Positions 44,228 to 53,848 of a DNA stretch of 64,000 bases are shown piece after piece; position 1 is the stretch's first letter; every line of letters begins with the position of its first letter. The translations under genes and the position numbers were made by a program. The DNA is taken from assembly GCA_963783445.1 (NCBI GenBank), contig CAWANP010000004.1, forward strand, positions 372,001 through 436,000, given 5' to 3'. The stretch comes from CAWANP01 sp963783445. GTDB lineage: Bacteria; Chloroflexota; Anaerolineae; JAAYZQ01. The notes below the pieces were generated by a model. That model was not told where the DNA came from, did not search any database, and worked only from the letters and a program-made list of their open reading frames with translations.

Positions 44228-47196
44228 CTACTCCACCACCTGGCCCATGAAGCAGGCTATGGCCTCGCCCTCCCACAGGTCGCCCTCCATGCGCACGCAG
44301 TTTTGCCAGCGGCCTTTTCTGGCGCCCTGGGCGGTGAAGGCGATGGTGTGCGTCTGGCCGGGCGCGCCCGAGTTCTGGTCCAGGTGCAGGTCGCCGCCCG
44401 GCACGGCGCCGGTCTGCCCCTCGCCATGGTAGTAGGACTGGCCCACCCTGCCCACGGCGTCCTCGACGCCGGTGGTACCGTCGGCCACGTCCCCGGTCAA
44501 GCCGCCGTAGGTGAACCAGCCCAGGTTCGTACCGCGCTCCAGCCAGATCTGGAAGGTGGCCGTCGAATCTCTGTCCTTGTAGCGGGGCACGTCGCGCCAC
44601 TCAAAGACGTCATAGACGCGGGCGCCATCGGCCAGCCGGCCCACGTACCACTGCCCGCCGGCGGACAGGTCCAGGTCGGTCCACCACGGGGCCAGCAGGT
44701 TGTTGGGCATGGCCGGGTCGGGCAGGGGGGTGTTGGCCCCCGAGGCGGCCATGGCGCTGGAGGTGCCCAGCTCCAGCGTGCCGTTCACCGACCAGATGGC
44801 CTGGTCGTAGTGGATATCCTGGTAGACAAAGTCCAGGCCGCTGACGACGAAACCGCCGTCGTCGCAATTTTCGGGACAGGGCGCGGGCTTGACGCCAAAA
44901 TCAGCCAGGGGCACATAGCCGTACAGGGGCGGCTCGCCGGCCAGCCGCAGCGCGGGCACACCGCCGGCCAGGAGGCCCTCAAAGCGCAGGACGCCGGCCG
45001 CCAGGCTGGCGCCAGCCACCGAGTCGGGGATCACCGCCAGCCGTTCGGGCACCGGATCGGTCAAGACAATGGCCGCGTCCTGCGGCGAGTGGTTGGTGGC
45101 CGTGATCAGGCAACTGGTACTGACCCGCGACGGTACCAGCGCCTGGCTGCAATCGGTAGCCAAGCTGATGGGCGGCTGCTGGCGCACGATGGTGAGCGGC
45201 ATCCGCCAGATCAGGTCGTCCTCCTGGAACTCGATGGCGGTGTGGCGCACCTCGCCGATGGGCACATCGCGCGCGTCGATGCTGATCTCAAAGAGTTCGT
45301 CGCTGTTGGCCTCGATGCGGAGCTGGTTGGGCAGGCCGATGGAGACGTCCTCTGGCTCGCGGGCGCTCAGGATCCATTTGCGATCCTCGTGCCAGGTGTT
45401 CTCCACCCGGCGCTTGACCCAGATCCGGCCGGGCATGGCCGGCATGTAGAGGCTGGGATAGTTAGAGTTCCACAGGTCCCCCTGGTGGGAGGCAAAGTCT
45501 CCGGCCGAGGCGGCCATCGTCACGCTCACCTGGGTTGCCCGGGCCAGATCAAAGCCGCCGGAGCCGGTATCAAAGGGGCCGGCCGGGGTCAGGCCGTTGG
45601 CCAGGTACAGGCCAACCGTCTGCGCCGACAACATCAAGGCCGACTGGATCTGGCCCGGCGTCCAGCTCGGATGCAGGTATTTGAGCAGCGCCCCCGCGCC
45701 GGCCAGGTGAGCGGCCGAGACGCCCGTCCCGGACAGGGTACGGGCGCCACCAGCCCCGGGGGCATCCACGACGGACGCAGGCGCGTCAGTTGACGCGCCT
45801 GCGACCTCAACGCCCGGAGCGCTGACGTCAGGCTTGCTGATGCCCAGCACCTGGCCAGGACCGCCGCGCGAGCTGAAACCAGCCAGCAGGGTCCCCGCTG
45901 TCGCTCCCGTGCTTGTCAGAGAGGTGACGGTGGCCACCAGGCCCAGCGGGCCGCCCAGTTGGAGCGTGATCTGGGGTGATTGGGCCCACTGGCCCAGGCT
46001 GCTGGTCGCCGTGCCTTCAAATCTTCGATTGGCGGCCGCGGTGAGCACCCACGGCTCGCGGTGGGCTATGGTATCGCTACTGGGGCCGTCGTTGCCGGCG
46101 GGTGCCGCGATGAATATGCCCCGGTCGTAGGCCTCCAAAAGAGCCAGAGAGGGCACCTCGCCAAAGGGGTCCGCGCCGCCGCCCATAGAGTAGGCCAGCA
46201 CATCCACGCCGTCGAAGATGGCCTGCTCGATAGCCGCCGCCACGTCGCTGTAATAGGAGCTGCCATCGGGCCCGGCCGCGGTGCGGTACACGATCAGCTG
46301 CGCCCGGGGGGCGATGCCTGAGATGGGGCCATCTGCCCCCCCTGAGCAGGCGCCCCCTGAGCAGGGGGTGTCTGCCCTTCAGGCAGGAGACCGTTGCCCA
46401 CGGCCACCGAGGCGGTGTGGGTGCCGCTGCCGTCACTGTCGCGGGCCGAGGCGAATTCGCCGGCTGCCAGACCGCGCAGGGCGTCGTAGGTGTCCTGGAA
46501 ACGGTAGGCGCCGAGGAGCTTGTTGTTGCATTCAAAGGGCGCGTCGTCCGGATTGTGGTCCAAAGCGCCAAAGTCGCAGGTGCTGCGGCGGACGCGACCG
46601 CCAAAACCATTGTCTCCCGGCATCGTGAGTGGTGGGGGATAGGCTTTACCGGCCGGATCGGGGTCTGAAAAGGAGGGATGCTCGGGCCAAATGCCGCTGT
46701 CGATGATACCCACCACGACGCCCTCGCCCGCCTGGTCCTGCCCGCCCACCGCCTGCCAGGCGGCGTATGCACCTCCGGCCAGATTCGAGGGGGTCCCCCC
46801 GGTCAGAACCGGGCTGGCGCCGGTGTCGAGGGTCACAACCCGGTCGTGGTAGACGGCCGTCACGCCCGCGAGCCCAGCCACCGAGGGGATGGCGTCCCTG
46901 GCCAGGACCAGGGCGGCGCCATTCATGATCTGGCGGTAGCGATAGATGGCCTGGCCCCCTGAGGCCCTTTCCAGGTCCCGGCCATCGACGGTTTCGTCGA
47001 AAGTAACAATGATGCTTACCAGTTCCGAGCCGGCGCCGGAGGCGGCGACATCCGGCTTCTTTTCAGCCGCAGGCTCTACGCTGGCGCCCAACTCCGGCGG
47101 CGACTCGACGCGCAGATCGCCGGGCGCCTGGCTCGCAACCGGAACGGTCGCTGCCAGGACGAGGATCAGGACAGCCAGCACGGCAAGACCTTTCAT
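44228..47196 (-). CDS. Secreted subtilisin-like (S8) protein, one frameshift, nucleophile Ser apparently replaced
   Basis: The signal peptide (VLAVLILVLAATVPVASQ) and an I9-type propeptide (LVSIIVTFDETVDGRDLE) precede the S8 domain. The Asp lies in VVVGIIDSGIWPEHPSF, the His in DGSGTHTASVAVGN and the oxyanion Asn in APAGNDGPSSD. The nucleophile motif reads TLSGTGVSAAHLAGAGALL, where Gly stands at the Ser of GTSMAAPH. The two frames join near 46340 at a run of seven G, after a Pro/Gln-rich insert (TPPAQGAPAQGG); the next frame resumes DGPISGIAPRAQLIVYRT. About 500 residues of beta-rich C-terminal sequence follow. Start at 47196 with AAGGGGG upstream. Possibly a catalytically dead binding protein. 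Confidence 0.82.
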
Positions 47197-47399
47197 CAAC
47201 ACCCCCTTGGCATGGAGATCAACAGACGGCGGCAGAACACGGATAGATCGAAGCAGCAACGGGTTCTCGCGGCGGGCTGGTAGGTTCGACGACCGGCGGG
47301 TTGAGGATCGGGTGGCCTGCGCTTTTGAGTCACGGCCCCACACGGAGGCCGCAGAACCAAGGCATCGATCGCGGCTGCCGTCAAGTCGAGCCGTGGGCA

Positions 47400-47428
47400 A
47401 TTATACCCCCCAGCCCGGCGGCTGTCAA
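47400..47428 (-). promoter_or_regulatory. Perfect-consensus promoter for the second subtilisin
   Basis: On the minus strand, TTGACA (47428-47423) and TATAAT (47405-47400), 17-base spacer. The leader is about 200 bases. Confidence 0.8.
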
Positions 47429-47511
47429 GCAGGCGCCGGGGCGGGAAGCAGCGTCACACCTGGAAAATCCGCACCATAGGACTGCCAGTCCCACAGTCTC
47501 GTCGCGGCGAC

Positions 47512-47580
47512 CAGCCTGAGCTCGAGGATGTCAGCCTGAGCTCGAGGATGTCAGCCTGAGCTCGAGGATGTCAGCCTGAG
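47512..47580. repeat. 20-bp tandem repeat, about 3.5 units
   Basis: CAGCCTGAGCTCGAGGATGT is repeated three times without change and then starts a fourth. Confidence 0.9.
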
Positions 47581-47632
47581 CCCGTCGAAGGCGGTTTGCG
47601 CCCCGGGTACAGAATCATCCTTCGACAAGCTC

Positions 47633-47870
47633 AGGATGCATCTTCGACAAGCCCTTCGGTTCTGCTCAGGGCAGAGCTAGGATGCATTCTTCGACAAGCC
47701 CTTCGGTTCTGCTCAGGGCAGAGCCCAGGATGCATTCTTCGACAAGCCCTTCGGTTCTGCTCAGGGCAGAGCCCAGGATGCATTCTTTGACAAGCCCTTC
47801 GGTTCTGCTCAGGGCAGAGCTCAGGATGCATCCTTCGACAAGCCCTTCGGTTCTGCTCAGGGCAGAGCTC
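47633..47870. repeat. 48-bp tandem repeat, five units
   Basis: Each unit starts AGGATGCATTCTTCGACAAG and continues with CCCTTCGGTTCTGCTCAGGG and CAGAGC. Units start at 47633, 47679, 47727, 47775 and 47823 (first 46 bases, rest 48). Because 48 is a multiple of 3, the array opens spurious readings on both strands. It is built from the common CTTCGACAAGCTCAGGATG dispersed repeat. Confidence 0.9.
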
Positions 47871-48010
47871 AGGATGCCTCGCAGACGGAGGCCAGTCTTC
47901 CCCATGAGAAAGGATGCGCTGTCCTGGTCAAGCAGAGGAGTAGCTGTCCTTTTTCCAACAGTATCTCGGAAGGACCGCCAGTCCTCTGAGACGCACAGCA
48001 TCGATCGCGG

Positions 48011-48039
48011 TTGACCCCGCCCCCGATCTGCGCTACAAT
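48011..48039 (+). promoter_or_regulatory. Promoter for the small membrane protein
   Basis: TTGACC (48011-48016) and TACAAT (48034-48039), 17-base spacer, 33 bases before the start codon. Confidence 0.7.
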
Positions 48040-48072
48040 AGCAGCACTACCAACAGCCCTCAGGAGATGGTC

Positions 48073-48267
48073 ATGGAGCCCAATCGACCCGAGCAAGGAG
48101 GCCAGCCGGCCGGCAGCTATCTGGTGGTGGCCGTGATCGTGATTGGCGTGGCCGGTGGTATCGCCGCTGCGGCGGCTACGGGCGCATCTTACTGGATGAT
48201 CGTTGGCCTGGCGGCCGGCGCCCTCATCGCCTTCTGGCTCGCCAGGGGGCCGAAGGACCAGACCTGA
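48073..48267 (+). CDS. Small two-span membrane protein
   Basis: This 64-residue protein begins MEPNRPEQGGQPAGSY. Two hydrophobic segments (LVVAVIVIGVAGGIAAAAAT and YWMIVGLAAGALIAFWLA) end in RGPKDQT. ATG 48073 is chosen over 48067 because AGGAG is 6 rather than 0 bases away. It has its own promoter. Its stop codon falls at the start of an AGACCTGACAGG palindrome. Function unknown. Confidence 0.65.
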   Translation: MEPNRPEQGGQPAGSYLVVAVIVIGVAGGIAAAAATGASYWMIVGLAAGALIAFWLARGPKDQT

Positions 48268-48359
48268 CAGGTTTTTGCCAGTTTTCTGTGCCGCGCGCGT
48301 TCTATGACGAAGCAACTCACCTCAGGAACGCGCGCAGTCAGTAAACCTGTCAGGTCTTG
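48256..48359. repeat. Pair of AGACCTG-type palindromes
   Basis: CCAGACCTGACAGGTTTTTG (48258) and AAACCTGTCAGGTCTTGC (48343) are the two orientations of the unit, 70 bases apart. The first, with its T-run, may end the small membrane protein transcript. Confidence 0.65.
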
Positions 48360-48369
48360 CACTGCGTGG

Positions 48370-48398
48370 TTGACAAGGCGCGGCGGATCGTCTATCAT
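48370..48398 (+). promoter_or_regulatory. Promoter for the beta-lactamase-fold hydrolase
   Basis: TTGACA (48370-48375) and TATCAT (48393-48398), 17-base spacer. Confidence 0.75.
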
Positions 48399-48439
48399 GG
48401 GCCGGCGGATAACTTATTCTTTTCGACGGAGGAAGCCAC

Positions 48440-49814
48440 ATGGCAGACAATCACCCTTCCCCTTGGGACCGCTTGGGCGCACTTGTCGCCCAGCTCATGG
48501 ACCGCAAGCAGGTTCCCGGCGTGGCCCTGGGCATCGCCCACGGCGACGAGACCCTGACCGCCGGATTTGGCGTCACCAGCATCGAGAACCCCCTGCCGGT
48601 GACCGACACCACGCTCTTTCAGATCGGCTCCATCACCAAGACTTTTGTGGGCACGGCCCTCATGCGCCTGGTGGAAAGGGGCACCGTGGACCTGGACGCC
48701 ACGGTCCGGACCTACATCCCCGATTTCCAGGTGACCGACGAGGCCGCTGCTGAAAGGGCGACGGTGCGCCACCTGCTGACCCACACGGGCGGCTGGGCCG
48801 GCGACTTTTTCCACGGCACGGGCGATGGGCTCGAAGCCCTGGCTCGCTACGTGGCCGACATGGCCGAGCTGCCCCAACTGGCGCCGCTGGGCAGCCACTG
48901 GTCCTACAACAATGCCGGATTCACGGTGGCCGGCCACATCCTCGAGCGGGTGACTGGCCAGCCATTTGAGATTGCCCTGCTGGAGCTGGTGCTGGGCCCC
49001 CTGGGCCTGGAACAGACCTTTCTGGATCCGGCCGACGCGATGACCCGTCGCTTTGCCGTGGGCCACCAGGCCGGGGACGCCGGTCCCGGAGGTGGCCCGG
49101 CCCTGGGCGCTGGGGCGCGGCACCTATGCCATGGGCGGCCTGGTCTGCCACGTGCAGGACCTGCTGCGCTACGCCCGCTTTCACCTGGGCGATGGCCGGG
49201 CGCCGGGCGGTGACCGGGGGCGATTGCTGTCCAGCGAGACCCTGGCCCTGATGCAGACGCCCCAGGTGACCGTGTGGGGCTCGGCAGCCTGGGGGCTGCC
49301 CTGGTCGCTGACGGATGCCGGCGGCGCTCGCCAGGTGTCCCACGGCGGCGGCACCAAGGGCCAGATCTCGTTGCTGGCCCTGGTCCCCGAACATGACTTT
49401 GCCCTGGTGGTCTTGACCAACGCCGGCACGGGCGGCAAACTGTACGACGAGGTCCGGCGCTGGGTCCTGCGCGAGTACCTGGGCCTGGAGGATCCCAAGC
49501 CGGAGGCCATCGAGGCCAGCGAGGCCGATCTGGCCCAGTACGCGGGCCGCTACCGGGGCTATGCCAGCGACTGGGAACTGGGCCTGCTGAACGGCAGGCT
49601 GGTGGGCCAGCAGATCTACAAGCGGGGCTTTCCCAACGAGACTGTACCGACGGCCCCTCCGCCGCCACCGGTGACGCTGGGGCTGAGCGAACAGGACCGG
49701 CTGCTGGTACTCGACGGCCCGGGCCAGGGCGACCAGGGCGATATTGTCCGCACGAAAGACGGCGCCATCGGCTGGCTGCGCATCGGTGGGCGGCTGCACG
49801 TGCGAGAGGACTAG
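48440..49814 (+). CDS. Serine hydrolase of the beta-lactamase (class C/PBP4*) fold, one frameshift
   Basis: About 457 residues when the two frames are joined near 49090. The active-site motifs are intact: SITK (in FQIGSITKTFVGTALM, the SxxK nucleophile), SYNN (in HWSYNNAGFTVAGHILE, the YxN motif) and a HGGG in QVSHGGGTKGQISLLALV (in place of KTG). The C-terminal part (ASEADLAQYAGRYRGYASDW) is the lipocalin-like DUF3471-type tail of such esterases. It has no signal peptide, so it is probably cytoplasmic, as esterase, DD-peptidase relative or amidase. Ribosome site GGAGGAAG. Confidence 0.82.
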
Positions 49815-49823
49815 GTTCACTCA

Positions 49824-49855
49824 AGACCTGTCAGGTTTTTTTACCTGACAGGTCT
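49824..49855 (+). terminator. AGACCTG-type hairpin after the hydrolase gene
   Basis: AGACCTGTCAGGT and ACCTGACAGGTCT form a 13-bp perfect stem whose loop is T-rich (TTTTTT). It sits 10 bases past the stop codon. Confidence 0.6.
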
Positions 49856-50047
49856 GACTCCTGCGCTCCGGCCTGGTCCTTGACCAGGCCGTCTTGCCCG
49901 CAAGGACAGGTCTCGTGTAGGAAGCAGGCTTGGCCCGGAGCGCAAACAGGCAGATCCGGATCTGCCTGGAGCAAGGGGGAGGCACACGCGCCACCCTCCG
50001 GCCTTGAGCAAGGAAGAAAGAACGAAATCATATCGCAGGAGTAAGTT

Positions 50048-52499
50048 ATGTCGAGTAAACTGACCAGCATCGCCGTCGCCGCCGGTGCCGCTGCCGGGGC
50101 CATCGCCGCCCTGGCGGGCGCCGGCTACTACCTGCTGCTCCGCCGCCCCCTGGCCCGCACGGAGGGTACACTGTCCCTGGCTGGCCTCGAGGGGGAGGTA
50201 GAGATCCTGCGCGACCACTGGGGCGTGCCCCACGTCTATGCCGGCAGCATCCCCGATCTGATGGCCGGCCAGGGCTTTGTCCACGCCCAGGACCGCCTGT
50301 GGCAGATGGACTTTGCCCGGCGGCTGGTGGCCGGGCGGCTGTCAGAGGTGATGGGCGAGCAAACAGTGCCGCTGGACCGCTGGATGCGCACCCTGACCAT
50401 GCGCCGTGTCGCCGAGCAAGAGGTGGATCTCCTGGATGCAGAGTACCGCGGCTACCTGGAGGCCTATGCCGCCGGCGTCAACGCCCGCATCTCTCGAGGG
50501 ACGGCTGCCGGTCGAATTCACGCTGCTGCGCTACGAGCCCGAGCCCTGGACCGTGGCCGACTCGCTGTCCTGGATCAAGATGATGTCGTGGGTGCTGTCG
50601 GTCAACTGGGAGACCGAGATCCTGCGCGCCCTGCTCATCGAGCGTCTGGGCCCGGAGCTGGCCGCCGAACTGGAACCGGGCTGCTCCGACGCGGCGCCGC
50701 ACATCGTGCGCGAGGTCGCGAACCTGGCTTCCATGGCCGCTGCCGGGGCAGCGCGGCCCTGGACCGCGCTGCCGAGGCGCGGCCCTTCACCGGGCCCGCG
50801 GCCCGCGAGGGCCTGGGCAGCAACAACTGGGTCCTGTCTGGCTCGCGGACGGCCAGCAGGCATGCCCCTGCTGGCCAACGACATGCACCTGCTCCTGGCC
50901 TTGCCCAGCATCTGGTACGAGAACCACCTGGTGGGCGGCGACATCAACGTCACCGGCGTCACTTTCCCCGGCATCCCCGGCGTGGTCTCGGGCCACAACG
51001 GCCACGTCGCCTGGGGCTATACCAACGGCTTTCCCGACGTCCAGGACCTATACATGGAACGCCTGCGCCGGACCGAGACCGGCGGCCAGGCGCGGGTGCA
51101 GTACGAGTTCCAGGGCGAGTGGCTCGACGCCGAGGTCTCGCAGGAAGAGATCAAGGTCAAGGGCGGCGAGACGGTGGTCGAGGAGGTGATCATCACCCGC
51201 CACGGTCCCATCATCAACGCCCTGGCGCCCCGAGTCTGGCCGGCGAGCAGCCCCTGGCCCTGCGCTGGACCTCCCTGGAGCCCGACACCATGATCCACTG
51301 CCATCTTGGCCATGCCGGCGCCCGCAACTGCCTCGAGTTCCGCGAGGCCCTGCGCCACTGGACGGCGCCCACCCAGAACGTGGTCTATGCCGACACGGAG
51401 GGCAACATCGCCTACAGCTTCCCCGGCAAGGTGCCCATCCGGGCCAAGGGCGACGGCGATGTGCCCGTGCCCGGCTGGACGGGCGAGTATGAGTGGACTG
51501 GCTATATTCCCTTCGAGGAGCTGCCCCACCTCTACAACCCGCCCCAGGGCTATATCGCCACGGCCAACAACCGCGTCGTGGGCGACGACTATCCCTACTA
51601 CCTGGGCAGCGACTATTGCACCAGCGACCGGGCGCGGCGCATCGTAGAGATGATCGAAGCCAGGCGCGACGATGGATGTGGCCTACATCCAGCAGATGCA
51701 GTTCGACCAGATCGCGCCCATCGCCCGCAGCGTGGCGCGAAACCCTGGGCGGCCTGGAGGTCGACGACGCCGAACTGGAGCCGGTCGTGGCCCTGATGGC
51801 GCGACTTGGGACGGTTCGCTGGAGGCAGGCAGCGCAGCCGCGGCCGTGTACCAGGTCTTTTCCCGGCGCCTCATCGCCCGCGCCTTGGAGGACAAGCTGG
51901 GCGACCTGGCCACGCGCTATGCCGGCCAGGGTCCCACGCCGCTGCTGGCCGAGGCCAGCATGTTCGGCGAGCGCTCCTGGGAATGGCTGGAGCGGATCCT
52001 GGGCGAGCCTGAATCGCACTGGTTCGATCTGGGGCAGGGAGAAACCCGCGACGACGTGGCCCGGCTCGCGCTGCGCGAAACCGTCGATTTTCTCCAGTCA
52101 GAGATGGGTCCTGAGATTGATGATTGGGCCTGGGGCAAGCTGCACACCCTGACCTATGGCCACGTCATGGGCCAGGTCAAGCCGCTGGACCGGCTGTTCA
52201 ACCGGGGCCCCTACCCCATCGGCGGCGACGGCACCAGCATCTGGGCCACCCACGCCGCCTGGCAGGACCTGAGAAGCGAGGTCATCGTCGGGCCGCCCTT
52301 CCGTTTCATCGCCGACCTGGGCGACCTGCGCAACTCGCTGGGCCTGCTGGTTCCCGGCCAATCAGGCCAACCGGGCAGCAAACACTATGACGACCAGATC
52401 CAGGCCTGGTTCACGGGCGAGTACCACCCCATGCTCTACGACCGGGAGGATGTGGAGGCCGGGGCGGAGGCTGTGCTCAGACTAACGCCCAGTCCATAG
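50048..52499 (+). pseudogene. Penicillin-acylase-family (S45, Ntn) amidohydrolase with many frameshifts
   Basis: Pieces in three frames add up to one S45 enzyme of about 810 residues. They include a membrane-anchor start (ITSIAVAAGAAAGAIAAL-like), then EILRDHWGVPHVYAGSIPDL and GQGFVHAQDRLWQMDFARRL of the alpha chain. EGLGSNNWVLSGSRTAS follows, with the Ser that becomes the beta-chain N-terminal nucleophile (about 50817). Further on are WENHLVGGDINVTGVTFPG-like sequence, ITRHGPIINAL, YADTEGNIAYSFPGKVPIR and the end GSKHYDDQIQAWFTGEY. Frame changes lie near 50505, 50755, 50860, 51240, 51670, 51735 and 51805. The conserved motifs remain, so indel errors or very recent decay are possible. The normal reaction is hydrolysis of acyl amides outside the membrane. 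Confidence 0.75.
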
Positions 52500-52519
52500 A
52501 GCGTAACGCCTCAATCTTG

Positions 52520-52546
52520 ATAGGCGAAGGTCTCTGACCGAGCCCC
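52520..52546. repeat. ATAGGCGAAGGTC motif, third direct copy
   Basis: ATAGGCGAAGGTCTCTGACC then GAGCCCC, 20 bases after the acylase stop. Confidence 0.6.
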
Positions 52547-52563
52547 TCAGTTCTTAGCGGCTC

Positions 52564-52682
52564 AATGTGACAACGAATCTACGGGATTCGCCGAATCTGG
52601 TCCCAGCCCATTCGTTGAATCCTCTTCATTCGTTGTCATCATTGGCCGGCGGTGCTTGGCCACCTGCGCAGGCATGACAGGC
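52564..52682. repeat. Interspersed hairpin element, copy 3 of 3
   Basis: TGACAACGAAT (52568-52578) and ATTCGTTGTCA (52628-52638) are the arms, and the tail with CCACCTGCGCAGGCATGACA runs to 52680. Its arms are more diverged than in copies 1 and 2. Confidence 0.8.
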
Positions 52683-52687
52683 GCGCC

Positions 52688-53494
52688 CTAGTCCAGCGGC
52701 TCGACCAGCACGTCGTCGAAGCGGATGTGAGCGTCTTTGGGTTCGCTGCCGTAGGTAACGAGGCCGATGGTCCCGTTGAGAAAGACGGAGCCCACCTGGT
52801 CGACATAGTCGATGGCCAGTTCGTCATCGACCCAGCCCTTGATGTGCGGGCCTTGAACCTCGACGGTGATCTCGTGCCACTCGCCATAGTTGACGGGCGT
52901 GTTGAGGACCCTGTCGGTCAGGAACAGGGGATTGCTATAGTGGTACCAGTAATAGTCCTTCGTTTCGTCGCCGTGCTCCTCGGTGGTGCGGTGCTGCCAT
53001 AGCTTTGCCCGGCCCGTTCCCGCCGGCCTGACATCGACGGTAAACAGGTAGCCGGTCAGCCACTGGCCGCTGGTCTCTACGTCGCGGTAGGTGCCTCGGA
53101 ACCAGACACCGGCCAGACGACCGTCTACGGCCTTGAATCGGGCCCGGACCCGGTAGTCGGTCCATTCCTCCGACCCGGGGACCAAGACCATGGTCAGCGC
53201 GTCCTCCGCGTGGGAGCCTCCTTTGCAGCAATGGAACGTGTAGGCGTTGCCGCCGCCATAGCCCTGATTTTGCTCCAGGTACCACTGCTCCGGGTTCAGT
53301 CGCTTGTGGTTCAAGAAGGGTGTCCACTGGCCGGTGCCGGCCTCAAAATTGTCGGCAAAGAGCACCGGCGGAGATGCACTGGCAAAAGGCAGATAGGCCC
53401 TTGAGACAGCGGCCGGCGACGACTCACCAGCGACGGTCCCCGGCAGGGCCCCCAAGGGGACCAAAGCCACCGTTAGCACAAACAGAATCATCAT
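52688..53494 (-). CDS. Secreted jelly-roll (LamG/DUF1080-like) protein, paralogue 1
   Basis: About 268 residues: signal segment MMILFVLTVALVPLGALPG, then AYLPFASAS, then a concanavalin-like beta domain. The domain includes VLFADNFEAGTGQWTPFLNH, EWTDYRVRARFKAVDGRLAG, VWFRGTYRDVETSGQWLTGY and EWHEITVEVQGPHIKGWVDD, and ends HIRFDDVLVEPLD. Likely a carbohydrate-binding extracellular protein. The start is uncertain: ATG 53494 is in frame, but GGAGG lies before an upstream ATC (53506) that is conserved in the paralogue. The Cys pair in TFHCCKGG is specific to this copy. Promoter at 53577-53605. Confidence 0.75.
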   Translation of the reverse strand: MMILFVLTVALVPLGALPGTVAGESSPAAVSRAYLPFASASPPVLFADNFEAGTGQWTPFLNHKRLNPEQWYLEQNQGYGGGNAYTFHCCKGGSHAEDALTMVLVPGSEEWTDYRVRARFKAVDGRLAGVWFRGTYRDVETSGQWLTGYLFTVDVRPAGTGRAKLWQHRTTEEHGDETKDYYWYHYSNPLFLTDRVLNTPVNYGEWHEITVEVQGPHIKGWVDDELAIDYVDQVGSVFLNGTIGLVTYGSEPKDAHIRFDDVLVEPLD

Positions 53495-53576
53495 TCGAAG
53501 CTTGATATCGGCATCCCTCCTGCCGGCGGCCGTGGAATGGGCCAGCCGGCACTTCAGAAGATCATAGAATCGATGG

Positions 53577-53605
53577 ACTATAGCATAGCCTGGCCGCCAT
53601 GGCAA
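53577..53605 (-). promoter_or_regulatory. Sigma70-type promoter for jelly-roll paralogue 1
   Basis: On the minus strand, TTGCCA (53605-53600) and TATAGT (53582-53577), 17-base spacer. Confidence 0.6.
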
Positions 53606-53663
53606 GCTGGCAGGCTTGAGTTTTCCTCAACCTGCCAGGTCTGCGCGCAGCGGAGCCTATCGG

Positions 53664-53702
53664 AAAAAGAAACGCCTCTCGATGCAAGCATCGAAAGGCG
53701 TT
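53664..53702 (-). terminator. Rho-independent terminator of jelly-roll paralogue 2
   Basis: On the minus strand, AACGCCTTTCGATGC and GCATCGAGAGGCGTT form a near-perfect 15-bp stem followed by TCTTTTT. It lies about 150 bases after the stop at 53849. Confidence 0.8.
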
Positions 53703-53848
53703 CGCTCGGACCGCCCCTGCCTGACCGTAGAAAGGGCCGTCCAATCAGATGCATACTACCACAGAATCATCCGGTGTGCAAGTTTTTTATCTGGTTTCGC
53801 ACTATTTCTACGTTTTTTAGGTCTCCAAGTCTTGGCCAGGTAGGGGTG

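Noticed and set aside
44159..45793. 544-codon plus-strand open reading frame
   Set aside because: Antisense shadow of the second subtilisin; no ribosome site, and the promoter and terminator agree with the minus strand.
47633..47870. CRISPR-like regular array
   Set aside because: Units are contiguous 48-bp direct repeats with no variable spacers, and no cas gene is nearby.
47596..48014. Open readings of 64-111 codons with CSGQSPGCIL or LSRTEGLVE repeats
   Set aside because: They exist only because the 48-bp tandem repeat is a multiple of three; present on both strands without starts or ribosome sites.
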